Shown: in pieces, positions 16,926 through 25,327 of the stretch
Numbering within the stretch: position 1 is the first letter of the stretch
Layout of the letters: each line of letters opens with the position of its first letter
Assembly (NCBI GenBank): GCA_002431865.1
Contig: DJEI01000072.1
Coordinates: 3,924-45,143 of the forward strand
Direction: 5' to 3'
DNA length: 41,220 nucleotides
Source of the DNA: Lachnospiraceae bacterium UBA5902
GTDB lineage: Bacteria; Bacillota; Clostridia; Lachnospirales; Lachnospiraceae
The notes under the pieces: model-generated
Seen by the model: only the letters and a program-made list of their open reading frames with translations
Told to the model about the DNA's origin: nothing
The model's database searches: none
Translations under genes and position numbers: made by a program

Positions 16926-17894
16926 ATGAAGAAAAAATTATTAATTCTGATTTCCATGTTAGCTATGATGTTTTCCTTGACTGCCTGCAGCAATGAGGTT
17001 GAAAAGCCGTTTGACTATGATGACAGCCAGATTGTGATCGACACGATGTATCTGTTTAACCAGTATCAGAACGTGAGCGATGAATATGCTGATTATTATA
17101 TTCAGGATGGAACCGAATTCGAGCAGTCCGCAGTAAAGGGTATCAAGCAGGCACAGGAGACCGATAAGGTTGGAGAATTCCAGGATTTCTCTCCTTATAT
17201 CAACGGTGTTGGCATGGATTTAAATGATGTCAATTACAAGATTGAGAATGCCGCAGACTCTGTATCGGTAACTGTTACAAACAAGGCAGCAAACAGAGAT
17301 GTGGAAGTAACTGTAAAGTTTGTTGAAAATCCAGATTACTACATCAAGCTGGATCAGGCAAAGCAGACATACAATGCAGATGCAGTCCGTCAGGAAATTG
17401 CAATGTACTATGGCTCAGAAGAGGAGTTCTTCTCCCAGTATGGCAGTTACTATTCAAGTGTAGACGATGTTGTACAGCAGGGCATCGACAATGAGATGCA
17501 GGGTGTATATCAGTATCTCCCAGAGGAAATGGTTGTTTCAGCTGTATACTCTAAGACAGAGCTGATGAAGCAGGCAGGTATGAATACATTGCTCGGTATG
17601 GGTACTGTATTTGTAGTTTTGATTTTCATCTCATTTATTATTTCACTGTTCAAGTTCCTTCCGGCACTTTTCGCAAAGAAGCCGAAGATCGAAGATCTCA
17701 AGAAGGAAGAGAGCAAGCCGGCAGCACCAGTCAAGGCTGCTACACCGGCACCAGCCGCAGGCAATCTGATGAACGATGCAGAGCTTGTAGCCGTTATTAC
17801 AGCAGCAATTTATGCCGCTGAGGGACAGGCAGGCAATGGTGCAGTAAGTAAAGATAAACTCGTTGTACGTTCGATTCGTCGTGCAAGAAAATAA
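16926..17894 (+). CDS. Lipoprotein with C-terminal OadG-type (decarboxylase gamma) domain
   Basis: The 322-residue protein begins with a lipoprotein signal (lipobox LTAC, Cys at about residue 19). An extracytoplasmic region of about 200 acidic, Tyr-rich residues follows that I do not recognise. Next come a membrane segment at about 222-246, a Pro/Ala linker, and a C-terminal stretch (AELVAVITAAI ... VVRSIRRARK) typical of Na+-pumping decarboxylase gamma subunits. In the known complexes the gamma subunit ties the carboxyltransferase to the membrane beta subunit. Classical OadG proteins are only about 80-100 residues, so the secreted domain is a large addition of unknown role. An ATG at 16921 is followed at once by a stop; the gene starts at 16926. 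Confidence 0.8.
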   Translation: MKKKLLILISMLAMMFSLTACSNEVEKPFDYDDSQIVIDTMYLFNQYQNVSDEYADYYIQDGTEFEQSAVKGIKQAQETDKVGEFQDFSPYINGVGMDLNDVNYKIENAADSVSVTVTNKAANRDVEVTVKFVENPDYYIKLDQAKQTYNADAVRQEIAMYYGSEEEFFSQYGSYYSSVDDVVQQGIDNEMQGVYQYLPEEMVVSAVYSKTELMKQAGMNTLLGMGTVFVVLIFISFIISLFKFLPALFAKKPKIEDLKKEESKPAAPVKAATPAPAAGNLMNDAELVAVITAAIYAAEGQAGNGAVSKDKLVVRSIRRARK

Positions 17895-17918
17895 TTGATA
17901 TATTAGGAGGAAATTAAC

Positions 17919-18299
17919 ATGAAAAATTATAGAATTACTGTAAATGGTACAGCTTATGATGTAGCAGTAGAAGAATTAGGCGCAGGTGCAGCACCGGTTG
18001 CAGCCGCAGCACCAGCTCCGGCAGCACCAGTTGCAGCCGCAGCACCAGCTCCGGCAGCTCCAGCAGCACCAGCCGCAGCAGCAGGCTCTATCGAGGTTGC
18101 AGCACCAATGCCAGGTAAGATCCTGAATGTAAAGGCAGGCGTTGGTACAGCCGTAAAGAAGGGTGACGTTATTCTGATCCTTGAGGCTATGAAGATGGAA
18201 AATGATGTGGTAGCTCCAGAAGACGGAACAGTTGCAAGCATCAACGTTTCTGCAGGTGATGCAGTAGAGGCTGGCGACGTATTGGCTACTTTGAACTAA
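17919..18299 (+). CDS. Biotin carboxyl carrier subunit of the decarboxylase
   Basis: The 126-residue protein carries the carboxyl group on biotin between the carboxyltransferase and the membrane pump. A short N-terminal segment (MKNYRITVNGTAYDV) leads into a flexible Ala/Pro linker of about 30 residues and then a biotinyl domain with the biotinylated Lys in ILEAMKMEND. The GKI...VKKGD..LILEAMKM...V..G..V..GD.L pattern is complete. The ribosome binding site is TAGGAGGA. It is the third gene of the cluster and is presumably shared by both carboxyltransferase-type subunits. Confidence 0.95.
   Translation: MKNYRITVNGTAYDVAVEELGAGAAPVAAAAPAPAAPVAAAAPAPAAPAAPAAAAGSIEVAAPMPGKILNVKAGVGTAVKKGDVILILEAMKMENDVVAPEDGTVASINVSAGDAVEAGDVLATLN
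17997..18062 (+). repeat. 33-bp tandem repeat in the biotin carrier linker
   Basis: Two adjacent 33-base units (17997-18029 and 18030-18062) differ at one base and each encode VAAAAPAPAAP. They form the Ala/Pro hinge and can change copy number by slippage without breaking the frame. Confidence 0.85.
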
Positions 18300-18348
18300 T
18301 CAAAGTTCTTAAGTAACTGGTTCCTACAATAACAGGAGGTAAACATAA

Positions 18349-19476
18349 GTGAGTAGTTTTGCAGATGTATTAAAAAATCTGGCTCTCCAGACAGGATTTG
18401 CAACCTTGACATGGAAACATTATGTAATGATCCTCATTGCATGTATCTTCATGTATCTTGCGATCGTGAAAGGCTTCGAGCCGTTGCTTTTGGTTCCAAT
18501 CTCCTTCGGTATGTTCCTGGTTAACATGTTCCCGGACATCATTGCTGACGGTGGATTGTTACATTATTTCTATTTGTTGGATGAGTGGAGTATTTTACCA
18601 TCCCTCATCTTCATGGGCGTTGGTGCTATGACAGACTTCGGTCCGCTGATTGCGAACCCGAAAAGTTTCCTGCTTGGTGCGGCCGCACAGTTTGGTATTT
18701 ATGCTGCATACTTCCTAGCATTCCTGATGGGATTCAACGGAAAGGAAGCAGCTGCAATCTCTATCATCGGTGGTGCCGATGGTCCTACATCTATCTTCCT
18801 TGCAGGTAAGCTTGGAATGGGTGGAACTCTGATGGGGCCGATTGCCGTTGCCGCATATTCTTATATGTCACTGGTACCGGTTATCCAGCCACCTATTATG
18901 AAGCTCCTTACGACAGAGAAGGAAAGAAAGGTCAAGATGGCACAGCTCCGTCCGGTATCAAAGATGGAGAAAATCTTGTTCCCAATCATCGTTACATTGG
19001 TTGTTGTATTGATTCTTCCTACAACTGCTCCGCTGGTTGGTATGCTGATGCTTGGTAATCTGTTCCGTGAGTGTGGAGTTGTTAAGCAGTTAACAGAGAC
19101 AGCAAGTAACGCAATGATGTATATCGTTGTTATCCTGCTTGGTACATCCGTAGGTGCATCAACAAGTGCAGAGGCATTCCTAAAGACAAGTACATTGAAG
19201 ATCGTATTGCTTGGTCTGATCGCATTTGCATTTGGCACAGCGGCAGGTGTATTGTTCGGTAAGATCATGTGTAAGGTAACGCACGGTAAGGTAAATCCGT
19301 TGATCGGTTCTGCGGGTGTATCTGCCGTTCCTATGGCAGCGCGTGTATCACAGAAGGTTGGTGCAGAGGCAGACCCTACAAACTTCCTTTTGATGAACGC
19401 CATGGGACCAAACGTTGCAGGTGTTATCGGTACTGCGGTTGCAGCCGGAACATTCCTCGCAATCTTTGGTGTATAG
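18349..19476 (+). CDS. oadB: Na+-translocating decarboxylase beta subunit
   Basis: This integral membrane subunit decarboxylates carboxybiotin and uses the energy to pump Na+ outward. The 375-residue protein is hydrophobic throughout. It carries the family marks [16 protein letters not shown], with the Asp needed for Na+ coupling, and a C-terminal [15 protein letters not shown] ... [17 protein letters not shown]. The start is GTG at 18349, with AGGAGGT (18334-18340) eight bases upstream. The same subunit occurs in oxaloacetate, methylmalonyl-CoA and glutaconyl-CoA decarboxylases, so it does not reveal the substrate. Confidence 0.95.
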   Translation: MSSFADVLKNLALQTGFATLTWKHYVMILIACIFMYLAIVKGFEPLLLVPISFGMFLVNMFPDIIADGGLLHYFYLLDEWSILPSLIFMGVGAMTDFGPLIANPKSFLLGAAAQFGIYAAYFLAFLMGFNGKEAAAISIIGGADGPTSIFLAGKLGMGGTLMGPIAVAAYSYMSLVPVIQPPIMKLLTTEKERKVKMAQLRPVSKMEKILFPIIVTLVVVLILPTTAPLVGMLMLGNLFRECGVVKQLTETASNAMMYIVVILLGTSVGASTSAEAFLKTSTLKIVLLGLIAFAFGTAAGVLFGKIMCKVTHGKVNPLIGSAGVSAVPMAARVSQKVGAEADPTNFLLMNAMGPNVAGVIGTAVAAGTFLAIFGV

Positions 19477-19502
19477 TATAGAGAATTTAGGAGGTCAGAC
19501 TA

Positions 19503-20921
19503 ATGGCAGAAGAAAAGAAACCGGTAAAGATTACCGAAACTGTGCTGAGAGATGCACACCAGTCTTTGATTGCAACTCGTATGACAACAGAACAGATGTT
19601 GCCAATTATTGATACAATGGATAAAGTTGGTTACCATTCCGTAGAGTGCTGGGGTGGCGCTACATTTGATGCTTGTCTCCGTTTCCTGAAAGAGGATCCA
19701 TGGGACAGACTTCGTAAGCTCCGTGACGGATTCAAGAATACAAAGCTTCAGATGCTGTTCCGTGGACAGAATATCCTCGGATACAGCCCATATTCGGATG
19801 ACGTTGTAGAGTACTTCGTGCAGAAGAGTATCGCAAATGGTATTGATATCATTCGTATCTTTGACTGTCTGAATGATATTCGTAATCTTGAGACAGCGGT
19901 AAAGGCGGCAAACAAGGAAAAGGGACATGCACAGGTCGCACTTTCTTATACACTTGGTGATGCCTATACCATGGATTACTGGAAGAATATGGCAAGACAG
20001 ATTGAGGAGATGGGTGCAGATTCTATCTGTATCAAGGATATGGCTGGACTTCTTGTACCAAATGAGGCGACAAAGCTTGTAAAGGCTTTGAAGGAAGGTA
20101 CAAAGCTTCCAATTCAGCTTCATACACATTATACATCTGGTGTAGCTTCTATGACATATATGAAGGCAGTAGAAGCTGGATGTGATGTGATTGATACAGC
20201 TATTTCACCACTTGCTATGGGTACATCACAGCCTGCAACAGAGGTTATGGCTAAGGTATTTGAAGGTACAGAGTTTGATCCGGGACTTGATCAGAACATT
20301 CTCGCTGAAATTGCTGATTACTTCCGTCCACTTCGTGAGCAGTGGCTGGAGTCCGGACTGCTTAGTCCAAAGGTAATGGGTGTAAATATCAAGACTCTGC
20401 TTTACCAGGTACCAGGTGGTATGCTTTCAAACATGGTATCTCAGTTGAAGGAAATGCATGCAGAGGATAAGTATGATGAAGTACTCGAAGAGATTCCTCG
20501 TGTTCGTAAGGACTTTGGTGAGATTCCACTTGTTACACCATCTTCACAGATCGTTGGTACACAGGCTGTATTGAACGTTGTTCTGGGCGAGCGTTATAAG
20601 ACTCTTACGAAAGAGGCAAAGGATATGCTCGTTGGTAAGTATGGTAGAACAACCGTACCTGTAAACAAGGAGATTCAGAAGAAGGCACTTGACAGCCTTG
20701 GAATGAAGGAGCCTATCACATATCGTCCAGCAGATGACTTAAAGCCATCACTTGAGAAGTTCGAGAAGGAAATGGCTCAGTACAAGCAGCAGGATGAGGA
20801 TGTTCTTTCTTATGCATTGTTCCCACAGGTTGCAACAGAGTTCTTCAAGTACAGAGAAGCACAGCAGACAGGTGTGGATGTAACAGCAGCAAATACAGAG
20901 AATAAGACATATCCGGTTTAA
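19503..20921 (+). CDS. oadA: Oxaloacetate decarboxylase alpha-type carboxyltransferase (OadA/5S-like)
   Basis: The 472-residue protein is a TIM-barrel carboxyltransferase that moves CO2 between oxaloacetate or pyruvate and biotin. Diagnostic segments are ETVLRDAHQSLIATRM with the metal-binding Asp, WGGATFDACLRFL, IKDMAGLL with the conserved Lys, and QLHTHYTSG with the metal-binding His pair. It stops before a biotin domain; that function is supplied by the separate carrier gene in the cluster. With the beta and gamma subunits it could form a Na+-pumping oxaloacetate decarboxylase. With the MmdA-like subunit it could form a transcarboxylase. A terminator follows at once. Confidence 0.93.
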   Translation: MAEEKKPVKITETVLRDAHQSLIATRMTTEQMLPIIDTMDKVGYHSVECWGGATFDACLRFLKEDPWDRLRKLRDGFKNTKLQMLFRGQNILGYSPYSDDVVEYFVQKSIANGIDIIRIFDCLNDIRNLETAVKAANKEKGHAQVALSYTLGDAYTMDYWKNMARQIEEMGADSICIKDMAGLLVPNEATKLVKALKEGTKLPIQLHTHYTSGVASMTYMKAVEAGCDVIDTAISPLAMGTSQPATEVMAKVFEGTEFDPGLDQNILAEIADYFRPLREQWLESGLLSPKVMGVNIKTLLYQVPGGMLSNMVSQLKEMHAEDKYDEVLEEIPRVRKDFGEIPLVTPSSQIVGTQAVLNVVLGERYKTLTKEAKDMLVGKYGRTTVPVNKEIQKKALDSLGMKEPITYRPADDLKPSLEKFEKEMAQYKQQDEDVLSYALFPQVATEFFKYREAQQTGVDVTAANTENKTYPV

Positions 20922-20944
20922 TAAGCCGGGGTAAAAGATATCAA

Positions 20945-20977
20945 AAGGCGGAGAGCTTTTTCTCCGCCTTATTCTTT
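20945..20977 (+). terminator. Terminator of the decarboxylase cluster
   Basis: A perfect 10-bp GC-rich stem (20945-20954 with 20961-20970) encloses a 6-base loop and is followed by ATTCTTT. The tail is a little weak, but the position right after oadA fits. Confidence 0.8.
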
Positions 20978-20987
20978 CATAATACGA

Positions 20988-21284
20988 GCAGGTAATTGCG
21001 AAATGTGTAGTTGTATATCACATATATTTCAACATAGTTCATTTAATATACAATGTATTGATGCTAAGAAGTTCTAAATGTTCTGTTTAATATGTTCTTA
21101 ATATACGCCACCGCCGCTAATTCGCCATCCGTGGCTCACTAGCGGCTTGTTTAAACATCGTGTTCAAACATGGCTTGTGTTCTGTAGAACATTAAGAACT
21201 TCTAAGCTCCAAACATATCGTATATTAGAATGAATCCATGTTGAAATATATGGTTATACAATTGCGTGTTTCGCAATTGCCTGC
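20988..21284 (-). repeat. Palindromic dispersed element, copy 2 (putative structured RNA or MITE-like repeat)
   Basis: This 297-base element fills the gap between oadA and trkH and is inverted relative to the copy at 12250-12529. Its outer arms begin GCAGG (20988) and end CCTGC (21284) and pair imperfectly almost all the way in. At the tip, read on the - strand, are GTTTGAAC/GTTTAAAC (21162-21169, 21149-21156) and GCCGCTA/TAGCGGC (21140-21146, 21113-21119) around GCCACGGATGGC. The core and ATATGTTTG..CTTAGAAGTTCTT are shared with copy 1, while other stem bases differ in paired fashion. An in-frame ATG of trkH lies within its edge but is not the likely start. Confidence 0.8.
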
Positions 21285-21312
21285 GATAAAAGATATAAGT
21301 GTGGAGAAAAAT

Positions 21313-22701
21313 ATGGATGTAGCGGAGAAAAATGAAAAGAAAATAAAACGACAGATCCGGACGACATCGAAGATATTGCTTGGATTTCTGCTTGCGATTC
21401 TGACAGGTACGGCTCTGTTGTCGCTGCCAATTGCAACGGTATCGGGAGAGACAGATTTTCTGACGGCATTATTTACCGCGACGACTTCGGTGTGTGTCAC
21501 GGGATTGGTGGTCGTACCAACATTTTCCCATTGGACGTTGTTTGGTAAGATTGTGATACTTGGGCTGATTCAGCTCGGAGGGCTTGGAATTGTAGCATTG
21601 ACATCATTTGTCATGCTGCTTATGAATCGAAAATTCTCCTTGCGCAATCGTATGATGATCCAGGATGCTTTTGGACTGAGTACGATGCAGGGCATGGTTG
21701 TTTTTATAAAAAGAGTGATGAAGGGTACACTTGTGGTAGAGGCGGTTGGCGCCTGCCTGTATATGATTGCGTTTATCCCACAGTTTGGTGTGGCACACGG
21801 CATCTGGTATTCTGTATTTAATGCAATATCGGCGTTTTGCAATGCAGGTATCGATATCATCGGACCGGACAGCCTGGTGCCGTATTCCGGTTCGCCGTTA
21901 GTATTGCTTACTTCATCGTTTCTGATTATCTTTGGTGGACTTGGCTTCGTTGTATGGTGGGATATCGTCGACGTGCTTGGAAAAGTGCGCAGACACGAGA
22001 TTACGAAGCGGGATATCTGGCGCAGACTGAACACGCATACGAAGATCATCCTTGTGATGACAGGGTCCCTGATCGTGTTCGGCATGGTGATTACATTGTT
22101 GTTTGAATACAATAATCCACTTACGATCGGTAATATGTCGATGGGTGGCAAGCTTTTAAATGCTTTTTTTCAGTCGGTAACATTGCGAACAGCGGGCTTT
22201 GCATCATTTAGTCAGAAGGGACTTACGGATTCATCCGTATTGGTAAGCTGTCTGATTATGTTAGTCGGTGGTTCTCCGGTCGGTACGGCAGGTGGAATCA
22301 AGACGATGACCGTCGCAGTACTGGTATTTGCAGTGATTTCGGTTATTCAGGGTAGAAATGAGACGGTGGCATTCAGGAAGACAATCTCTGCATCACTGGT
22401 ACGAAGAGCGATGGCAGTGACGGTGATTGGCGTCGGTATGCTTTTTTTCTGCTCGGTGCTGCTTCTGGTAACGAATCATCTGTCCTTATCAGATGGCTTG
22501 TATGAAGTGACAAGTGCACTTGCAACGGTGGGGTTGTCACGGGATGTGACGCCAGCCTTAAATGTATTTGGTAAATTACTTATTGTACTTTGCATGTATC
22601 TTGGACGTGTGGGTCCGATCACGATGTTCATGTTTTTCGGACAGCGTGAAGCAAATCGAAATACAGTCAAATATGCAGATGCGGAAATTATTGTGGGGTA
22701 G
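21313..22701 (+). CDS. trkH: Ktr/Trk potassium uptake membrane subunit
   Basis: This is the K+-translocating subunit of a Ktr/Trk system (KtrB/TrkH family). The 462-residue membrane protein shows the four pore-loop repeats with their filter glycines: TTSVCVTGLV, SAFCNAGIDI, TLRTAGFASF and SALATVGLSRD. The ATG at 21313 is chosen because GTGGAG lies six bases upstream; the frame is open back to an ATG at 21238, but that lies inside the palindromic element. The regulatory subunit follows 14 bases downstream, so the pair forms one transport system. Potassium uptake of this type supports turgor and pH control. Confidence 0.95.
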   Translation: MDVAEKNEKKIKRQIRTTSKILLGFLLAILTGTALLSLPIATVSGETDFLTALFTATTSVCVTGLVVVPTFSHWTLFGKIVILGLIQLGGLGIVALTSFVMLLMNRKFSLRNRMMIQDAFGLSTMQGMVVFIKRVMKGTLVVEAVGACLYMIAFIPQFGVAHGIWYSVFNAISAFCNAGIDIIGPDSLVPYSGSPLVLLTSSFLIIFGGLGFVVWWDIVDVLGKVRRHEITKRDIWRRLNTHTKIILVMTGSLIVFGMVITLLFEYNNPLTIGNMSMGGKLLNAFFQSVTLRTAGFASFSQKGLTDSSVLVSCLIMLVGGSPVGTAGGIKTMTVAVLVFAVISVIQGRNETVAFRKTISASLVRRAMAVTVIGVGMLFFCSVLLLVTNHLSLSDGLYEVTSALATVGLSRDVTPALNVFGKLLIVLCMYLGRVGPITMFMFFGQREANRNTVKYADAEIIVG

Positions 22702-22715
22702 GAGGAAATAAAACT

Positions 22716-23366
22716 ATGAATAAATCAATCGCGGTGATTGGATTGGGCCGTTATGGAAAAAGCATTGCAACAGAGTTATATAACAATGGAGCCGATGTGC
22801 TGGCAATCGACGGCAATCCGGAGATCGTAAATGATATTGCGGACAGTGTGACCTGTGCGATGAGTCTGGATGTCTGTGATATGGATGCACTTCGTGAGGC
22901 AGGAATCTCGAACATGGATGCTGTCGTCGTTGCGATGGCGGACAGTCTGGATTCGAGCATCCTGTGTGTGATGTCTGTGAAGGAACTGGGCGTGCCAATG
23001 GTGATTGCCAAGGCAAAGGATGAGATGATGGGAAAGATCCTGACACGGGTGGGTGCCGATCAGGTTGTATTCCCGGAGAAGGAATCCGGCATCCGCCTGT
23101 CGCATAAATTACTATCAGAGCATTTTGTCGATTACTTTGATCTGTCTGACAGCACCAGTCTGGTCGAGATCCTTCCACGTGAAGCGTGGGTGGGTAAAAA
23201 TCTACGTGAACTGAATCTTAGAAAAGAATACAGGATCAATGTCGTGGCAGTCATTCAGGATGGTGAATTCAATATCGCGATGGATCCGGATACCCCATTA
23301 AAGGCGAATGAACCGTTGTTGATCATCATGAAGAAAGCAGATTTGAAGAGGTTCGAACGGGCATGA
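22716..23366 (+). CDS. ktrA: Ktr/Trk potassium uptake regulatory subunit (RCK protein)
   Basis: This cytoplasmic ring-forming subunit gates the K+ channel protein encoded just upstream. The 216-residue product has an N-terminal RCK_N Rossmann domain (SIAVIGLGRYGKSIA, acidic residue at AIDGNPE) that binds nucleotide, and a C-terminal RCK_C domain from about residue 135. A single RCK pair is the KtrA layout, as opposed to the doubled TrkA of enterobacteria. The ribosome binding site is TAGGAGGA. The stop overlaps the start of the next gene by four bases. Confidence 0.95.
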   Translation: MNKSIAVIGLGRYGKSIATELYNNGADVLAIDGNPEIVNDIADSVTCAMSLDVCDMDALREAGISNMDAVVVAMADSLDSSILCVMSVKELGVPMVIAKAKDEMMGKILTRVGADQVVFPEKESGIRLSHKLLSEHFVDYFDLSDSTSLVEILPREAWVGKNLRELNLRKEYRINVVAVIQDGEFNIAMDPDTPLKANEPLLIIMKKADLKRFERA

Positions 23367-24619
23367 GAGTAGCAGTGATCGGTGGCGGTGCGGCTGGCAT
23401 GTATGCAGCAATCGGGCTTGCAGACGCCGGACATACCGTGACAATCTATGAGAAAAATGAAAAGCTAGGCAAGAAGCTGTTCATCACAGGAAAGGGCAGA
23501 TGTAATCTGACGAACAACTGTGAAGTAGAAGAGCTGATGAAGCATGTGGTGACGAATCCGAAATTCCTGTACAGTGCCTTTTACCGGTGCAACGCACAGG
23601 ATGTAATGCAGTTTTTTGAACAAAATGGACTGGAGCTGAAGACCGAACGCGGAAACCGTGTATTCCCGGTATCCGATCATTCATCGGATGTGATCAGGAC
23701 GCTGGAGCAGGCGTTAAAAAAGCGGAACGTAACAATCTGTCTCAATCACACTGTGACACAGATCCTGACGGAACAGGTGCAGGATGTGACACACGCTGTT
23801 GGCGTCTGTGTGAAGGATGAAAAAGGACAGAAAAAGCAGGGACGCTTTGATGCGGTGATCGTGGCAACCGGAGGACTTTCCTATGAGCGTACCGGTTCGA
23901 CCGGAGACGGCTTGCAGTTTGCGAGAGATCTGGGACTGCAGGTGACAGAATGTCAGCCATCGCTCGTGCCATTTGAGATTGAGGAGGACTTCTGCCGTGA
24001 ACTGATGGGACTTTCACTTCGGAATGTCACGTTGTCCTGCTATACAAAAAAGAAAAACAAAGACAAGCTTTTGTATCAGGAACAGGGCGAAATGCTGTTT
24101 ACGCATTTTGGTATCAGCGGACCACTTGTGCTTTCCGCATCGGCGTATACAGGTAAAGTGAAAGGGGAATCAATCTGGGTAGAGATTGACCTGAAACCGG
24201 CACTTACTATAGAACAGCTTGACGCACGTATCCTGCGGGATTTCGACGTGGCGAAGAATAAGCAGGTACGCAATGCACTCGATGAACTGTTGCCAAAGAA
24301 GCTGATTCCAGTTATGATAGAGCTTGCGGAGATTGATCCGTTCAAGCAGGTGAATGCTGTGACAAAGGAAGAACGGGAGCGGCTGGCTGCCTGTATGAAG
24401 AAGCTTACGCTGCATGTGGCAGGCACGCGCGGCTATGAGGAAGCAATCATTACCAAAGGTGGTGTGAGCGTCAGGGAGATCAATCCGAAGACGATGGAGG
24501 CAAAGCAGATTCCGGGACTTTACTTTATCGGAGAGGTGCTGGATGTCGATGCGCTGACCGGCGGGTTCAATCTGCAGATCGCATGGTCGACAGCTGCCAC
24601 GGTGCTGCTTTCAGAATAA
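23363..24619 (+). CDS. FAD-dependent oxidoreductase of the HI0933/YhiN family
   Basis: The 418-residue flavoprotein starts with a dinucleotide-binding motif (VAVIGGGAAGMYAAIGLADAG), followed by the family segment LGKKLFITGKGRCNLTNN. The C-terminal FAD-contact region includes GLYFIGEVLDVDALTGGFNLQIAWSTA. The middle part carries GGLSYERTGSTGDG. HI0933-family proteins are widespread, but their reaction is not established. The ATG overlaps the end of ktrA by four bases (ATGA), so it is translationally coupled to the potassium genes. cmk follows after 30 bases. Confidence 0.9.
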   Translation: MRVAVIGGGAAGMYAAIGLADAGHTVTIYEKNEKLGKKLFITGKGRCNLTNNCEVEELMKHVVTNPKFLYSAFYRCNAQDVMQFFEQNGLELKTERGNRVFPVSDHSSDVIRTLEQALKKRNVTICLNHTVTQILTEQVQDVTHAVGVCVKDEKGQKKQGRFDAVIVATGGLSYERTGSTGDGLQFARDLGLQVTECQPSLVPFEIEEDFCRELMGLSLRNVTLSCYTKKKNKDKLLYQEQGEMLFTHFGISGPLVLSASAYTGKVKGESIWVEIDLKPALTIEQLDARILRDFDVAKNKQVRNALDELLPKKLIPVMIELAEIDPFKQVNAVTKEERERLAACMKKLTLHVAGTRGYEEAIITKGGVSVREINPKTMEAKQIPGLYFIGEVLDVDALTGGFNLQIAWSTAATVLLSE

Positions 24620-24649
24620 TATAGAAACCTATTTGGAGGAACAAAGAAT

Positions 24650-25303
24650 ATGAATATCGCAATTGATGGACCGGCAGGTGCCGGCAAAAGTACGATTGCA
24701 CGTCGTGTAGCAAAGGAAAAGGGATATATCTATGTCGATACTGGCGCGATGTACCGTGCAATTGGTCTGTATTTTATGAATGAAGGCGTTGATGCAGAGA
24801 ATGCAGCTGCTGTATTGGAAGCACTTGCTGCGATTCAGGTCGAAATCAGATACGAGGCTGGAGAACAGCAGGTGTATTTGAATGGTAAAAATGTATCGAA
24901 GGAGATCCGGCAGGAAGCAGTCGGCAATATGGCATCGAAGGTGGCAACCAAGCAGGCAGTCCGCGACAAACTGTTAGACCTGCAGAGAAATCTTGCAGCC
25001 ACACAGGATGTTGTCATGGATGGCAGAGATATCGGTACATTTGTGTTACCAAATGCGGAGCTGAAAATCTATCTGACTGCATCGGTGGATACAAGAGCCG
25101 ACAGACGGTACAAGGAACTTGTTGAGAAACATATGTCGGCAGATTTAGAAGAAATCAAGCGTGATATCGAGGCAAGAGATTATCAGGATATGCACCGGGA
25201 GATTGCACCTCTCACACAGGCGGAGGATGCGTATTATCTGGATTCTTCAGCGCTTACGATCGACGAAGTTGTGGCAGAGATCATTCGCAGGATTCCGCAG
25301 TAG
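24650..25303 (+). CDS. cmk: Cytidylate kinase
   Basis: The enzyme phosphorylates CMP and dCMP with ATP. The 217-residue protein has the P-loop DGPAGAGKSTIARRVAKE at its start, YVDTGAMYRAIG in the nucleotide site, VVMDGRDIGTFVLP, and the lid region around DTRADRRYKEL. The ribosome binding site is GGAGG. Its position directly before ispH-rpsA matches the conserved cmk-rpsA neighbourhood of many Firmicutes. Confidence 0.96.
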   Translation: MNIAIDGPAGAGKSTIARRVAKEKGYIYVDTGAMYRAIGLYFMNEGVDAENAAAVLEALAAIQVEIRYEAGEQQVYLNGKNVSKEIRQEAVGNMASKVATKQAVRDKLLDLQRNLAATQDVVMDGRDIGTFVLPNAELKIYLTASVDTRADRRYKELVEKHMSADLEEIKRDIEARDYQDMHREIAPLTQAEDAYYLDSSALTIDEVVAEIIRRIPQ

Positions 25304-25327
25304 AAAATGAATAGGAGATCTGCATTT

